A stretch of 64,000 bases of DNA from Drechslerella dactyloides (Eukaryota > Ascomycota > Orbiliomycetes > Orbiliales > Orbiliaceae), in contig JAGTWJ010000001.1 of NCBI GenBank assembly GCA_020064725.1, forward strand, positions 2,480,001-2,544,000. The letters are read 5' to 3'. This document shows positions 34,601 to 48,265 of this stretch, in pieces. Position numbers and translations under genes: made by a program. The notes beneath the pieces were generated by a model that was given only the letters and a program-made list of their open reading frames with translations, searched no databases and was not told the origin of the DNA. The number at the start of each line of letters is the position of its first letter. Positions within the stretch are counted from its first letter, which is position 1.

Positions 34601-37600
34601 GAAATCCGACTGCTTGCTGCGTTGAAACATTGATATTCTATTATCCCAACTGATTCTGTTGATCTTGCGTTTGAAATACCGACATCGCTCGTTTTCTCGG
34701 GACCCGGATAAGGTTTCCATAACCATCTCCAAGCTTTGGAGACTGGCATGTAGACTTCGTTCGCGATAGAGGAACAGTTGATGATTCAGTTGCTCTTCGA
34801 GCGCCGGGTCATAGGGGTGAACTGGAATGAAGAGTTTGAGACAGCCTATGGCAAAATAAATCCATGCTAGCGCGTGAGCCTGGTTACGAGATTTCAAATC
34901 GCCGGTTTCTCCATCAAGAAGCGTGCGTAACGATACTATCAGGTATTTCTCGAGTATTGCAGACCACCTCTCATCGGAGACGTTGTGATGATGGCTGCTT
35001 AAATATTGAAGGAGCAGTTCGGGCGAATGTGGGTTTTGCGGGGAGGTTAGGAAGGCATTGTCCGAAAACAGGTTTCCGTGAAGTCGACATATCTAGGCTA
35101 TGGTGAGTCCAAGTCCAAGCACACGCCCTAATCGGACATCATGGTAAATCGAAAGCTTACCGTGTAGATTTTCTCCACAAGTAACCGCGTAAACTCCTCC
35201 CAATATGTCACACTAAAGCTACCGATTGCTAACCCGAATTGCTTACAGAGCGCTTGAACATCCGATCGAACTGGAAGGTAGCCTCCGATGCTCGTCTCAT
35301 GCACAATGTCACTAAACAGATAATTAGTGATTTATTCCGAAGGTGGATGCAGAAACTTATCAATAGAATTGTGGTTACCTTAAATGCGCAATCTTCTTAA
35401 CGAAAATGCCGAAGAATTCCTTGGACGCAAGGCTATGTTGCAGATCTAGGGCGTCATTTGAAATCACCGGCCTGAACAACGTGCCCAAGACGGAGTTCTC
35501 CCCTGAGGCTAGGAAACCAAGTAGCTCGTGTAGATGTTGCGTTGGCCAGGACGAATGATATGCTAGTGTGTTAAGATCCTCAATCTTTTTTTGTTAGTAA
35601 GGTACGTGAAGAGAGTAAGATCCGAGATATTGGACTTACAGTCAAATGCCTTTGTCTGCCGCTCATTCGCGATAATAGCCGCAATCTTAGGATTAAATCG
35701 AATTCTTCCAGGAAGGGATGAGCAGGAGAATCATTCGGGACTTCCATGAGTTTGACGGCTTCCTCAAAGTCAATGATAGGCATTTCGCTCGTCGAGCCGG
35801 CGGAGCGTATCTGTTCAGAAGCTTTGGCAAATAACAGTCTCAGTTGTAAAACCTGACTTGTTGGACGCACAAGGCTCTGTGACACTTCATCGAACTTGTT
35901 TGCGATTGTTTTCAATTTCTTCAAGAAAAGCATTCCATCTTCGGATTGTGGGAGTTCTTTTCGCAAGGATTTCCATACTCGGGACCATGAGAATCCTGAC
36001 CCGAGGCCATGTTCTCTAACCAAATCTTGGAAGGCGAGTATGGTCTCTTGCATGGTACTATCGGGCCAAATTCTTGAAGCAACGCTTAGGAAGCCTCGAA
36101 TTTTGTCGGAGCAAGCTTGAAAAGTGAGGCCGTCTAGACCCCGGACGCTGAATGTGAACTGGATGAAGAGAAGAATCTCTTCAATTGACCAGAGGAAATC
36201 AGCGGGTGCCTATTGTAACTTTCAGTTAGCTAACGACGGCGATTGTATATATATACAATTGTGACACACCTGTGAGGCAATAGTGCGAATATTGAGGTGG
36301 TCAAGCCATAGCTGGATAGTATGATTAAGTCTCGAAAAGAACTCTAGTAATACTAGACGGCTGCTCCGGTCAATACCGGTAGACTTGTAGGCATCCGAGC
36401 TGGTATTATTCACCAACTGCGGAAGCAATTGGCTTTTAATCGAGTTGAGAACGTCGGCTAGTATGACTTGGACCTCGGATGAGGAAAGCGCGACATCGAA
36501 AACATCACTTAACAATTTCGCCGATTCCAACGAATCAAGTCCTGTTGTATCTGCGTCGTCCAATATATATGGGTTAGAGAGAGGATGGAGAGACTGCAAC
36601 AAACTATTAGCTTAATGTTAGGCAAATGGAGCGAGGGCTTTTCGCCTACCTCGTTGGCGAGAAACCGTGCATCTAAGCCAAGTTTGCTGCAAGTTTGGTT
36701 TTTGAAAGCCAACAATAGCTGTCCTGCTGCCTGATTTTTGACTTCCTGGAATAGAGAAGTCGCCTTTCGCATGACATTAGCTGAAGCCGGCTCCTTAGGG
36801 TTATTTTGCTTCATCCATGCCAAAATATTAGCAAACTCTGCAATCGGAGTCTCCTCTAAAATGTGATATATCCAGGTGCCAAGGTCCTCTGGATGATGCT
36901 CGACGGCACGACGAACAAGGAAGTCCATGCGTGCCAAAGTCCTCGCTGATGAGTGATCTATGAGGTTTAATGTCTTTGATTGCTGAAAGCCCCAGTCCTC
37001 GCATTCCTCGAGCAGAGATGGTACGTAAATTTCGATAGAACGATTTCGCATTGCCCTCGATAATTCACCGTTTCGAGGATCCATTGTCAAAAAGAGTCTG
37101 AAGTTCGGATGAGGCATGATCACACGGCCTCCCCCATCTGCGGATGTATGCTCGTGAAGAAACAGGGCTCCCTTGGTCTCGAGGAGAGAGTTTATCCGAT
37201 CAAGGACTGACGGGTTGCACAGGTTTGCATTGTCCAATATTACCCAGTGTCCTTCCTCAACCGCGCGAACTAAAGCGCCATCATACCAAGCGAATGACAC
37301 TTGGTTCTTCCGGTCTTTTGTGGCTAGAACCATTTCGAGGACTCGAGTATATCCCTGAAGTTTGGTACGACGATCTGATGGCGTCCATGCAAGCGTGTGT
37401 AAAATAACTTCGGCCATGCGGAGTACTTCCTCAACAGCCGGGTAAGTTGGCTCCCAGCGGTTCAATAGGTCCGATAGTGCTAGAACGTCGCGAGGACAGT
37501 CTATGTTATGAAGACTGGATTCAATTATCAGAGCTTCCAAGTCTGCGTGGAGTTGATGTAGGGTCGCTCTAGCAAGGCGGAAAGGATCTTCTTGTTCATA

Positions 37601-40600
37601 TCCTCCAATCACATCGGTTGTTTCAGTATCATTATTGAGTGGAATCACCTCAAGGTAGGCTCCAACAGCTTTGGCCAAAAGCTCAATCATGCTAGACTTC
37701 CCAGAACCTGGAAGACCAACTAACAAGCATGGCCAGCGGTTGTTAACGCCGTTAAGAATGCTCTCCAGGATATGAAGCTGGTGTGGTAGAAATTCGACGC
37801 CCTCAGCAATGTGAGAGTTCCGAACTTGATTCCTGGAAATCAAAGCATTGCCAACTTGCAAACGCGTAGATGATAGCCTCACGAATCCCGAAGACAAATC
37901 TAGGTCAGATTTGAAAACTTTCTTGAAGATAGCATTGACCTGTGCTACGTCGGTGCCGCTTCTAAACCGGTGACTGACGATGGCCTTGAAATATTGCTGG
38001 AGGCCCTTCCGCGCTGGTAGTGGGGTCTGCTTGGCTGTGATCTCGAGCCATCTCAGAGTATCGCGAAGATTGAACTCCCATGGAGCCCCAGATACTCCGA
38101 ACGACTTGTCAGTCCCGAGACTCTGGGATATCAGGCTCGAAAACTCGACTACCTTGGAGTAATGATGATCGGAAAATTGAGGAAAGGTGTGCTGCGAGAT
38201 CGTTAAGAGGTCATCTCGTTGTAAACTTCGGATGTAGACGACGGTAAACCGATTGACAAAGGATGCCGGAAGGCCTTTTCGCCCATTGCCTTGGTGATGT
38301 GGATTCTGTGCTGCAAACAATCTGAACTCTGGATGGCAATGGAACGTTCTCCCAAGCTCAGGAACGTAGACAGTTTTGCGGTGATCAAGGCAAGAGTTTA
38401 GTCCTTCAAGGACTGACTGGGATGCCAGATTCATTTCGTCGAGAAGCACCCATTGGCCTGCTTGCATAGCTTGCAAGAACGGTGCTTCCCTCCAAACGAA
38501 GGTCCCAACAGCTCCATTCTCAGCTGGAACATCGCTTCCAAATAGATCCATCATGTCTGTTTCCTCTGAAAGATTGATTCTTACGAGTGGAATTCCAGCA
38601 ACGGCGGCAAGCGCAGTTATCAGGCTTGTCTTGCCAACACCAGGCTGGCCTTCCAGCAATATTGGCTTCTCGAGCTGCATTGCCCTCATAACACGCATAG
38701 CATTAAGGCTAGTTGTTGATGCATTGAAATTGAAGGGAATTTTCTCGGAGTCACAAGCCTTTCTGGATATGCCGAAGGCTCCAACTTGGAAGAAGTCGGG
38801 CGATATTCGCACACTGGTCGTTTCGAGGCTGCTTAGATCGCAGGATTCACCCACCAAACCCGATAAATGGTTAACGCAGTTCCGCCTTTCAAGTTCAACT
38901 TGATCGAGGGGCACAGATAAAAGTGCAGCAGGGTTGGAGCCAAGTGTATCAATATAAACCAGGAGTGCCCCCTGGAATACCACAATTAAGGGTGTTCCGT
39001 CAACTCTGTTGCAAAAGTTTATCCAGCTGATGATGTCTCTGATAGATATAGATCCATCTTTGCCTACTTTGTAGGCCTGGTTGAACCAGAATCCGAATTT
39101 AACCATAGCGGGTGCGTATTGTCGGAAGGCAGGGGTCAATTTCGTCTCAGTGATGTGGAGGACATCCTCAAAATCATCCATTGGAGGAACCCAAATCTCT
39201 GTGAAACGATTCCTGAGAGCGGGCGACAGTTCTTTCTTGCCGTAATCGCCTCCAGGATTCATAGTCGCGAAGAACTGGAAGTCTGGGTGAGCAGTAATTT
39301 TCGCATCTTTATAGCCCTTCTCAGCAAGAAATATCTCACGTTCCGGCTCAAGGACACTGTTAAGCCGTTCTAGAACGCTATCTTCAGCCAGAGATATCTC
39401 ATCGAGCAAGAACAAGCTACCGTTTTTCATTGCCCCAACCAGGCTTCCATCTACCCATTCAAAGAGTTGGTTCGCTTGAGCGCGGTAGCGCTGAATTTGT
39501 TCCAATAGATCTGCAGGGACCTTTTGCAAGTCTTCTGGCTGCAAGGAATCGTAGATTCTGAGAATTTCCTTCAAGTCGGCGTCAGCGTCGGGAGAATAGT
39601 GGGCAGATACATAGTCGATAAATAGATTATTTAGGCTCTGCAGAAGCTGCTGTGTAACCTCGGATCGGTTTCTGAGTGGTCTGTAAGCCCCGATTATATC
39701 TCCAGTTTCGGTGTTCATATGGGCATTGACAGTTTCGAGTGCCCTTCGATAGGCTAGAGCCAACAGGTGACAGACTGTCGTCTTTCCGCACCCGGTTTCT
39801 CCCACTAGAAGCACGGGTTCGTTCTTCGCGATAGCGCGTTCAAGAAGAGTGTACAGGCGGGCCATTGCCTTTGTCCACACAACATCGACAGGGAGCTCAC
39901 CAAAGCTAGGTGGTTTCCGACTGTAAAGGCTGTCGTCTGATATCCTGACTTTCAGCTTAGCTTCGATGACTCTCTTGACTGCGAGTTTTTCGTCTTTGTT
40001 TCTCACGCGCTCGACGAGTAACATGTATCCGTTATGAGCAAGCTCCTCACTTGTGACTGCATCCCGATTAGCCCACCTAAATAAGTCGCGCAGCGTTGCA
40101 AAGCTCTGTTTTTGTTCAAACAATCGAGATGATTGTCGAAGAATGGATAGTTCATTGTAGACAGATACAATTCTGGCAGCGAAGGAGGGCGCAATTTGAG
40201 TTCTCTGCTGCAGGATATCTTGCAACTCGTTTTGGGGTATGTCGTCGAAGTGAAGCTCGATGAATCGGTTTCGAAAGGCTTTCGAAAGAACTTTGCGTCC
40301 TGCGTAGAGACCCGGGGGGTTCTGCGTCGCGAATAACATGAAATCTTTGTGCGGTCGAACAACCTCTTGCGTCTCTGGTATCAATATCTCTCTGTTGTCA
40401 TCCAACAAACGGTTCAGCGCCTCAAGGACATCGGTTGGCGCAAGATTCAGCTCATCGAGGATCACCCAGCATCCTGTGCGCATCGCTTGAATAAGAGCGC
40501 CTTCTTGGAATTTGAGAGAGCCTGATGGATCGGAAACATATGAACCCAAGTACTCTTGAAGATCCGTATGTTCATGATTGTTGATTCGAATGAATCTATG

Positions 40601-43600
40601 TCCCGTCCTATTTGCCAGAAATTTTATCATACTGGTTTTCCCGCTTGATGTAGGTCCTTGGATCAAGACAGGATATTTGCGAGTCGCAGATGCTCGGACA
40701 AGATTGAGGAGATTTCTTTCGACGTAGGGCGTGATAATATAATCCGGCTGTTCTATCACTTCGGCTGGACCCTTGAGCATCCAGTAGTGCCTGAATTGAG
40801 TAAAGTCCCCCTGAACGGGCATCTTGGGTACCTGCTTCAAGAGACTGCGTGCATTAGTGTGGTTGGAGAACAACTTTTGTTCAATAAGCTGATGGAGGAT
40901 ATTTTCTGATTCGCTTGCCAGGCAAGTCAGGAATGCCATGCAGAAGCCTTCATAGAGAGACCTCAGGATCCCGTAGATAGGAGCGATCTCCACGACATAT
41001 GCTAATGTCCGTGTTAATGTTCTGATACTGTATACAGGCTTCTGGCCAGCTCCATCGACTAGATAGTTTTTGTCTGCTCTCATGCGAATTTCGAGGTACA
41101 GATCGGTGACTGTTGAGAGCAGATGCTCAGAACCAACACACTGAGCCTCAAGATACGCCTTCACAATCGCAAGGACATTTGCTCGCTCTCCGTCCGGGTT
41201 TGGAACGTAGAACTCCGTGAATCTTGATCTGATCCCCTGTGGTAGGTCGCGCTTTCCGACATCGGTAGCTGGGTTCATACAGCCAAATATCCGAAAATCT
41301 GGATGTGCATAGATCCGGTCAACGCCACCCTTTTCCAGCAGAAGCATTGACCGTGAACCTGAATCATTCATTAGATCTGCAATCGATTCGAGCGTCTCCG
41401 GCGAGGCCAGATTCATTTCATCCAGTAGAACCCACTCGCCATTACGGACTGCTTTGACGAGGAGGCCTTCGACGAAAGTGAACACCGCTTGTTGCGGCGA
41501 GCTTTTGAATTGCGCATCGAATGCAGAAACACTTGTCGAAAACGATCTCCATTCTGCAGCAATAGGCTTTTGATCAATCTCGTCTAACTTTCTGCGCTTC
41601 CTCGGGCTTGTCAAACCGGATTCATCGTCATCGTCCTCTGACGAGATTTGAAGTTGCTTCGATGCCATATCAATAGCACTGTTCCAAAATCGGATGACCC
41701 TTTTCCACTGTCTCTTGATAACAGCCTGGTCGAATTGATCGAGAAATGTTAAGTTTCGCTTTGAAGGGAACGTTCTTCGAAAAAGAGAGTCAAAGTATGT
41801 TGACAAGTCCAAGCCAATGCGTGACAGATCCATTGGTTGGAAACCACCCATCAGATCGCCGCTTTCCGTATGCTGTGAGAAGTTGTGAACGGTCAATTTC
41901 TTGTTCAGCTTTTTAGCTAGGTACTGAACGGCCGTAGTCTTGCCGGTTCCCGTTTCTCCAACTAGGAGTACCGGTTCAGCATTGTTCACGCAAACGGATA
42001 CCCGTTCGAGCAAACGTAAGGCATTCTGATGCATTGCAAACGGCATCTCTTGTGCCTGTGACTTTCGATACAGGCCCAGTTTCCCTTGGCTTGCTTTCGA
42101 TATCTTTGTCCTCCCAATCGACAGTTGCATATCATCGTCGTGATATGTGGGTACATATCCTGCTAGGAGATATTGCTCTCGAGCAAGATCAAGATTTATA
42201 CCACGAGCGATACAATTGCTAATGGCTTTCCTTTGGGCGATCTCTGAGTATTGTCCCGCAAAACAATCCAGAGCTTCCAAGAATATCAAGTCAAGGAGGT
42301 ATTCTGAGACAACTCCAGATCGCGAATCTGCAGGTTGCCGGCACGTATGACCATTGATACGAGCACACCAGTTCAGAAGCTCTCTTAAGCCAATTTGTCG
42401 AAGGGAGGGCCCTCGGAGTATCTTATCCCTCGTAGGTGATGACTGTAATGTACGAACGGAGTCATATACTTGAACAAGGCTGGAAGAGAACGGAACCAGC
42501 GATGAATAAAGGGCATTGACGAATGCTACGATTTCGTCCAGCGAAGGCTGCTTGATCGTTACGCGATGCCAAAGTCTGATACCAACTGTGCTCAGGCTCG
42601 GTGGTAGGGATTCCACACCGTTATCTGCATTGCCAACGGTACGGACAGTGGCAATCAGTCGGAAATTCGACGGCGCCACGATAGTCTCTGCTCGATTAGG
42701 AATGAACAAGGTTCTACGCTGCATCAGTGGGATAAGAAGACTGAGGACTTCATTGGGTGCTTGATCTAGATCCTCTATCAAAACCCAGCGGCCTTCCCGC
42801 ACAGCAGTTGTCAAAACACCTGGTTTCCATTTAAATGTTCCTGGGGGCTCGGAAGACACATATGTCCCCAAGAGCAGCTTCGTATCGGTTTGTTTGCCCA
42901 AATGAATGGATATCAATGTTTTCGAAGCCCCTAGTAATTTGGCGGCGTGATGAACGTAATGCGTTTTACCACTGCCTTGTCTCCCCTGGACGAGGATGGG
43001 ATCTCCTATGCGAATGGCAATCGCTAGCTCCTTCAAATTCTTCTGGGCTGTAACCGTTTCGACATGACCTTCAGGGTCTTCTGTACTCTCTGGGAGTCGG
43101 AGGAATTGTAGGCCGGCAACTGAGATTACTTGCGGGGAGATATCGTGGGGGGTGATGTTTCTTCCAGATGTAGCCGGCTGTGGGCTAATTGCAATCCTGG
43201 CAGAGGATACAGCAGATTTGAGTATATCAAGACGGCGAGCCTCTTGAGTCCTGTATCGCGAAAAAAGTTCGAGTTAGTAAGAAACTGAAAATGGCAGAAA
43301 ATGAATAGAGTCCTCACCAGAAGAATCGAAAGTCGATAGGTTGATCATCTAGAGACCCTAGAATTGGCTCTGTACCGCAATGTAAGACTAGCAGCTCTTC
43401 ACGGGCAGTATCCGCAGTCTTGAGGTACAGGCTAGCTATTTGCAAACATAGATATTTCACAATTGTAGAAGGGGACTTGAGAAGTGCCCATATATCCTCG
43501 AGTCGGGATAACGATGAGAAGAGCTGAAAGTTGAATTTCAGAAGCCTCAAAAGCGTTACCAGAACCGCCTGGATGGATTCGACAGACAGATCTTCGAAGC

Positions 43601-43973
43601 GCCCAGTAAAAGTTTGTGAGGCAGGATGTCCATTGGGACGATGCAATGATGAGAAACTCTTGCTGCCATTCCCCAGTAGGTAGTATTCAGCGTATGGAGT
43701 TAGGTATGGAGCGACAGGAAGAACAATTGAGAGTCCTGCAGCAAACTCTTGCGGTGTCGCAAAGTTTACCCATCGCGATAATAAGTCTGGGAAGATCGGT
43801 TCGAACGAGATGAAGACATGCGATGTCAGGCGAGGGTGCAGTGCGATTCGCGACAGTGTATCGAGATAGAGCCGGTTGTCTTCGCTTTGCAGATCGAGAA
43901 GCAATTCGGATGGGATGGACTGTAGGAGGCCGGATTCGAGAATAGCGCGTTCACCGAGGCTGGTAGACCACAT
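28677..43973 (-). CDS. mdn1: Midasin (Rea1/Mdn1), AAA+ ribosome-assembly ATPase
   Basis: Eight exons: 43318..43973, 36650..43250, 36270..36593, 35640..36209, 35379..35584, 35161..35311, 30110..35092, 28677..30047; about 4953 aa, the normal midasin size. Six P-loops in order match the six AAA+ modules of the ring, near residues 305 (GRQGSGKT), 650 (GETGTGKT), 1085 (GPTSSGKT), 1365 (GETGCGKT), 1750 (GQPGVGKT) and 2065 (GLPGSGKS). A long helical linker spans the middle exons. A D/E-rich segment (about 31,330 to 30,450) follows, and then the C-terminal MIDAS domain with the metal site DDSKSMS near residue 4735. Known role: removes the Rsa4 and Ytm1 assembly factors from pre-60S particles in the nucleus and nucleolus using the MIDAS domain. 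Two introns (35,378-35,312 and 35,639-35,585) use plain TTTAG/AAAAG acceptors. It lies back to back with SIN1. Confidence 0.96.
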
Positions 43974-44651
43974 TGTGAGGTAGGAATGTAAGATCAGTAC
44001 CCTCAGTGAACATATTCTATAAAGGCGATAATCGGTAAGCGGTTCATGCTGTCAAGATGGAAAGCGGGCTGCTGTGATGTCGAGACTGTCGGCCAAACTG
44101 CAGCTTGTAAAAAAAAGTTTGGACTGCGACAGCGCGCCAAGACATCTTGCAAGGGTCGTTCGGGGTGGCAGCACAGGTATTACCGGGGCTCGGGGGCTAT
44201 CGATAAGTCGAACCGGGGAGGGTCCCGGGGGCCCGTTTGGGGGATATTCTGCGCATTGACCAATCCAGATTGGATGGGAGTACGCTGCATCTCATCAACC
44301 CGTCGACTGCGCCCGCGCCTGGATCTGGATACTCCAATGAATATTATCACTAGTCCCACGACTCAACTGCCACTGCGAACCGCCCCTCTTTGAACCGAAG
44401 TTGTCTGAGCCAAGACAATACCATGTCTCTCATAGATCGGAGGATTCCCCAAGTATCCCGGACACAACCTCCGACCTTACACTATCCCCTCTAACTAGCA
44501 CTGGGTGGCAGCGACGCGGATTGGGAGCGGAACTTACGGCACCGGACTTTCGCGCCGAGTTAGCCCTGACCTTCACTAAGTTCGAATGGGAGAAGTCATA
44601 TATTCGTAGTGACGGCGCAGGCAGCTCGAGTCACGTAGACAGGAGGTCACC
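43974..44651. other. Shared upstream region of midasin and SIN1
   Basis: 678 nt between divergent start codons. It contains a G-rich patch near 44,155-44,245. Short upstream ATGs occur in the SIN1 direction. No gene called. Confidence 0.55.
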
Positions 44652-47471
44652 ATGTCCCTCCTCTTCAACCAAGAGTAAGCTTGTTTTTGACTGTCGCCGA
44701 TTGTTCACAATGAATGACTGCGAACTAACACTCTATATCTGCATCTAGTTATGCACTCCACCAAGTCCGTACACGATATTTAGCGTCTATGAAAGATGGA
44801 ATCGGCGAGCGACTCATCAATCTCAATCAAAATGTCTTCAACGTTCCCGGATATAAAATTGCTGGCTGGCCTAGGCCGGCGGAGATAGAAAACTATACCC
44901 GGCGGGCGTACTCCCCTCCTATACCTGCAGGAGGGTCAACGGATTACTTCGCGGGGCTCCCTAGGTCAGCCGCTCTGGAAAGATCCAAACTCGCGCTCGA
45001 GGAAGATGAGCTAGAGGACGATTCGAAAACCATCGGCAGGGGCGCGACGGTTGGCAGCCATGGATCCCTCAGGAACTTCCACCGACAGTCCGAACAAAAC
45101 CGCTCGCTAAGCCAGGCAGAGGATGAGGATAGCTCTGATCTTACTGACGAATCCGATCTTGATGACGATACCGTTGGACGGACCCAGCACATCAAATTTC
45201 CTAAACTTCCGGTCAGGCAGCGTGCCGGTAGCTCTCCAACGCACTATGCGAACCACGCCAACCCGCGGCTTCTCGTAACATCACCTGGAAAAAGCTCACG
45301 AACACGAAGTGGATCTCATGGGATGATAGAATATGAGCGAAGCAGAGGTTTATCTACCGGAAACGACGACGAACTTAATCTCTTGTCGCACAGGATTGAC
45401 GAGGATACCCAGGCCTTCAAGCAGTTGGCTCAAAAGCTAAGAGCATCCCCTGCGACTTCGTTCCGGAATCAAAATGAATTAGATTTCGACAGCGATGAAG
45501 ACTTAGAAGATGAAGACGATGATGATGACGACGACGCCTCCACCATCTCCAGTGATTTCGCCGGTCCTGGTGCAGCAAATGCCAATATGTTATCATCAAG
45601 CTCGAATACTCCGCCACCGATAGCCCCCCTATTTGCAGCTCAAACAAGCAAATCCCCAGCCCCGCTCGCTCCGTTGCCGCCACCAAGGCCAATTTCGCAA
45701 ATACAACCCGTTTCTCTATTAACCCAACTCATCAAAGCGAACCAAGAGGAAATATCGCATCCCTTAGACGTTTATACTCAGTTCTCGGGCAAGGGAGATA
45801 TGAAAGCGACAGGGCCCGTTCTCCGACGATTTGGTCAATCAACAGATACCTCTGCGCCATTGAGGCTAAGGGTATATTGCCCATTCAGCACCGAACCTTT
45901 AAAATATCTAGAGGTTATTGTAAAACGCTCCATCATAGCCGATGGTATAAAGCAGGAAACCGTTGTTGCGGACACTCTCGGGTATATATTGTACCGATAT
46001 CGAGAGGAAGATCGACAGCCTCCGCTTACTGAGGAGCAGTACAATGTCAATAAATGGAGCTTACACATCATGGACGAACCTGGCGAGCCCGATGAAGACT
46101 TTCCTCGTAAGTGTTTTTCCGTGGTGATCTATATCATTGGCAGAATAAACCACTAACACTCCTTTAGCCCTGGATAGGACGCGTGCAATATCAGCATATC
46201 AACTCGAAGATTTGGTTCTGGTGGAAGCTCCACAAGCGCAATGTAAGTTTGATCCAGCTCTGTTCATATCGTGTACTTGCCACAAGTGACTCACAAACTT
46301 TCCAGTTGAGGAAAACGAGCGATTGTTTCCTTCTGCCAAGGTTGTGGAAGAGCCCAAGAAGCCTGCTTCGCCAGCGCCTACGAGTAGTCCTCAGCCTTTT
46401 AGGATCGATCCGACTCCAGTAAAGCCGGCCGACGCACCAATAATCATAAATCAGTCAGGTACCCGGACTGGAGCCTCGACCCACCTCAAAATCTTCTGCA
46501 ATACGCCTGAAGTCCATGACCAAAGTGTAGTTATCCGAATCACGAGCGATACTTACATCGGCGAAGTTCTTGACATCATTTGCAAGAAGAAGCATCTCGA
46601 CAGCACCCGCCATATTCTGCGCATCCTTGGAACCAGTATCATAGTTCCCTTGGATCGGCTGGTGAGACATTTGGAAGGTCGAGAGGAACTAGAGTTAGTT
46701 ATAAGGGGGCCTTTTGATCCAATACTCGATAGAAACGGATCACCAAACATGTCGAATCAACAACGTAAGTTTGTAGTCGGATTCAGCTCTCAAATCGGAT
46801 ACAACCACTCCGCCAAACGTATCGAGCCGGTCTCATTGATACAAGCTAACTCACCCGCTACACAGCTTCATCACTTTTCGGAAGACACGCTGGCCGTAGA
46901 ACCACTCTCCTTTCTCAAAGTATTACCGCCACCGATGTGCTCTCTTCAGCGGGCTACCAAAAGTTCACAGTCTGGCGGAAAATGCCAATGTCTTTCATCA
47001 GGTATAGTTGACCCGAGCAGCTTCGCTTAGGCCGAACAGCTTACAGCTAACATCGCATATGACAGTCGGCATGAGCGTGTTTTAGCGATCGATGGAGAGT
47101 ACGTCCACATCATGCCATCAGACCAGAATAAGACGCTTTTCGACTCTCCAAAGACCGTATGTTGCAATCCATCCCCTCGTACCTACACGTATCTCTAACT
47201 ATAGTGCGCAGACGAGCATCCATATCAGTTCTATCATTGGATGCAAGCAATCTCGCAAAGCTCCTCTGAACTTTAAAATAGTCGCTATGAAATCCCGTGA
47301 ATGGAAACGGTAAGATCATCAAAAAATACTTCAACATCCTCCTAGACATTGGTCTGACAGTACATATCAAGCAGCTATGCTTTTGAAGCCACGAGTCAAG
47401 AGCAGGCAGCGGAGATCGTTGACGCCCTTAGAAAGCAGATGTCGGCCTATAAGATGGACAAAGATCAGTAA
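44652..47471 (+). CDS. sin1: TORC2 subunit SIN1/AVO1
   Basis: Eight exons: 44652..44674, 44749..46106, 46168..46242, 46306..46764, 46866..47001, 47066..47156, 47212..47309, 47375..47471; 778 aa. The N-terminus MSLLFNQDYALHQVRTRYL is the conserved SIN1 opening. A disordered, acidic Ser-rich stretch follows. The CRIM domain lies near residues 325-445 ('SHPLDVYTQFSGKGD', 'LRVYCPFSTEPLKYLEVIVKR'), then a Ras-binding-like ubiquitin fold ('LKIFCNTPEVHDQSVVIRIT') and a C-terminal PH domain ('YQKFTVWRKMPMSFIS' ... 'REWKRYAFEATSQEQAAEIV'). Known role: CRIM presents AGC-kinase substrates to TORC2 at the membrane, and PH binds phosphoinositides. The last exon has tandem acceptors AAG|CAG; using the first (47372) would insert one Ser. 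Codons remain in frame either way. Confidence 0.93.
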
Positions 47472-48265
47472 TCTTGCATGCTATGTCGTGGTCCTATTCT
47501 CGCCCTCAACATACAAATCATATGTTAATTCCGTTCCTCTGGCACGCCGTGGGGTTGCTACGGAAGAATAGTCCAAAGATTACGTGGCACGGAGCAGGCA
47601 CTTCGGATCCTTTCCCACCACACCGAGACCCTCTTTTCTCCTGTCATGCATGCTGCATAAGCGAGTGTGGACTTTTGGGTACCTCTTTTGAAAAATTTTG
47701 TATGGCACATGTGTCAAGGCCCCGCATCGGTCCAGTGTTCCATACCTCTGCTTGGCTTCGGAGTTTCGGAGGAATCTAAGCTATACAGCATTCACGGTAT
47801 TCGTAGGCACGAATAACGCAACGAGTACTTACGACGTAAACGTTGGCGTCCTGTATCATATTTAACATTGCATATGCATGGATATGGCTGTGATAGACAT
47901 TGCATATTCGTACTTAAATTCTGGTAATGCATGTCTCCGAACTCCCAGTATTAGTCTCCAGAATATTCGGACAGCTTTCCAATATTATTATACATCGTCT
48001 ATCTCATACATCAAATCCTACATCTAGCGAAGTAAAAATATGAACAATTACCAGGCCGTTAGACATCACTGAGCATGGATGTTCTCGAGATCTCACAGCG
48101 CTAGTTACTATGCCAGCTGGATTGGCTCAAAAAAATGCAAGCAAAGGGGTATCTTCTCGAAGACATATGATCCAAACCGCCGCCACAAAACCAGATATCA
48201 ACGCCAGAATACACCAAAGTTCCACAATGTTCCAAGGCTAAATACAAAAATGTGTATAAATCATT
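47472..48265. other. Convergent 3' regions of SIN1 and the RING-PHD gene
   Basis: About 800 nt. The frame at 47474-47779 partly overlaps SIN1 out of phase and has no motif. No gene called. Confidence 0.55.
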
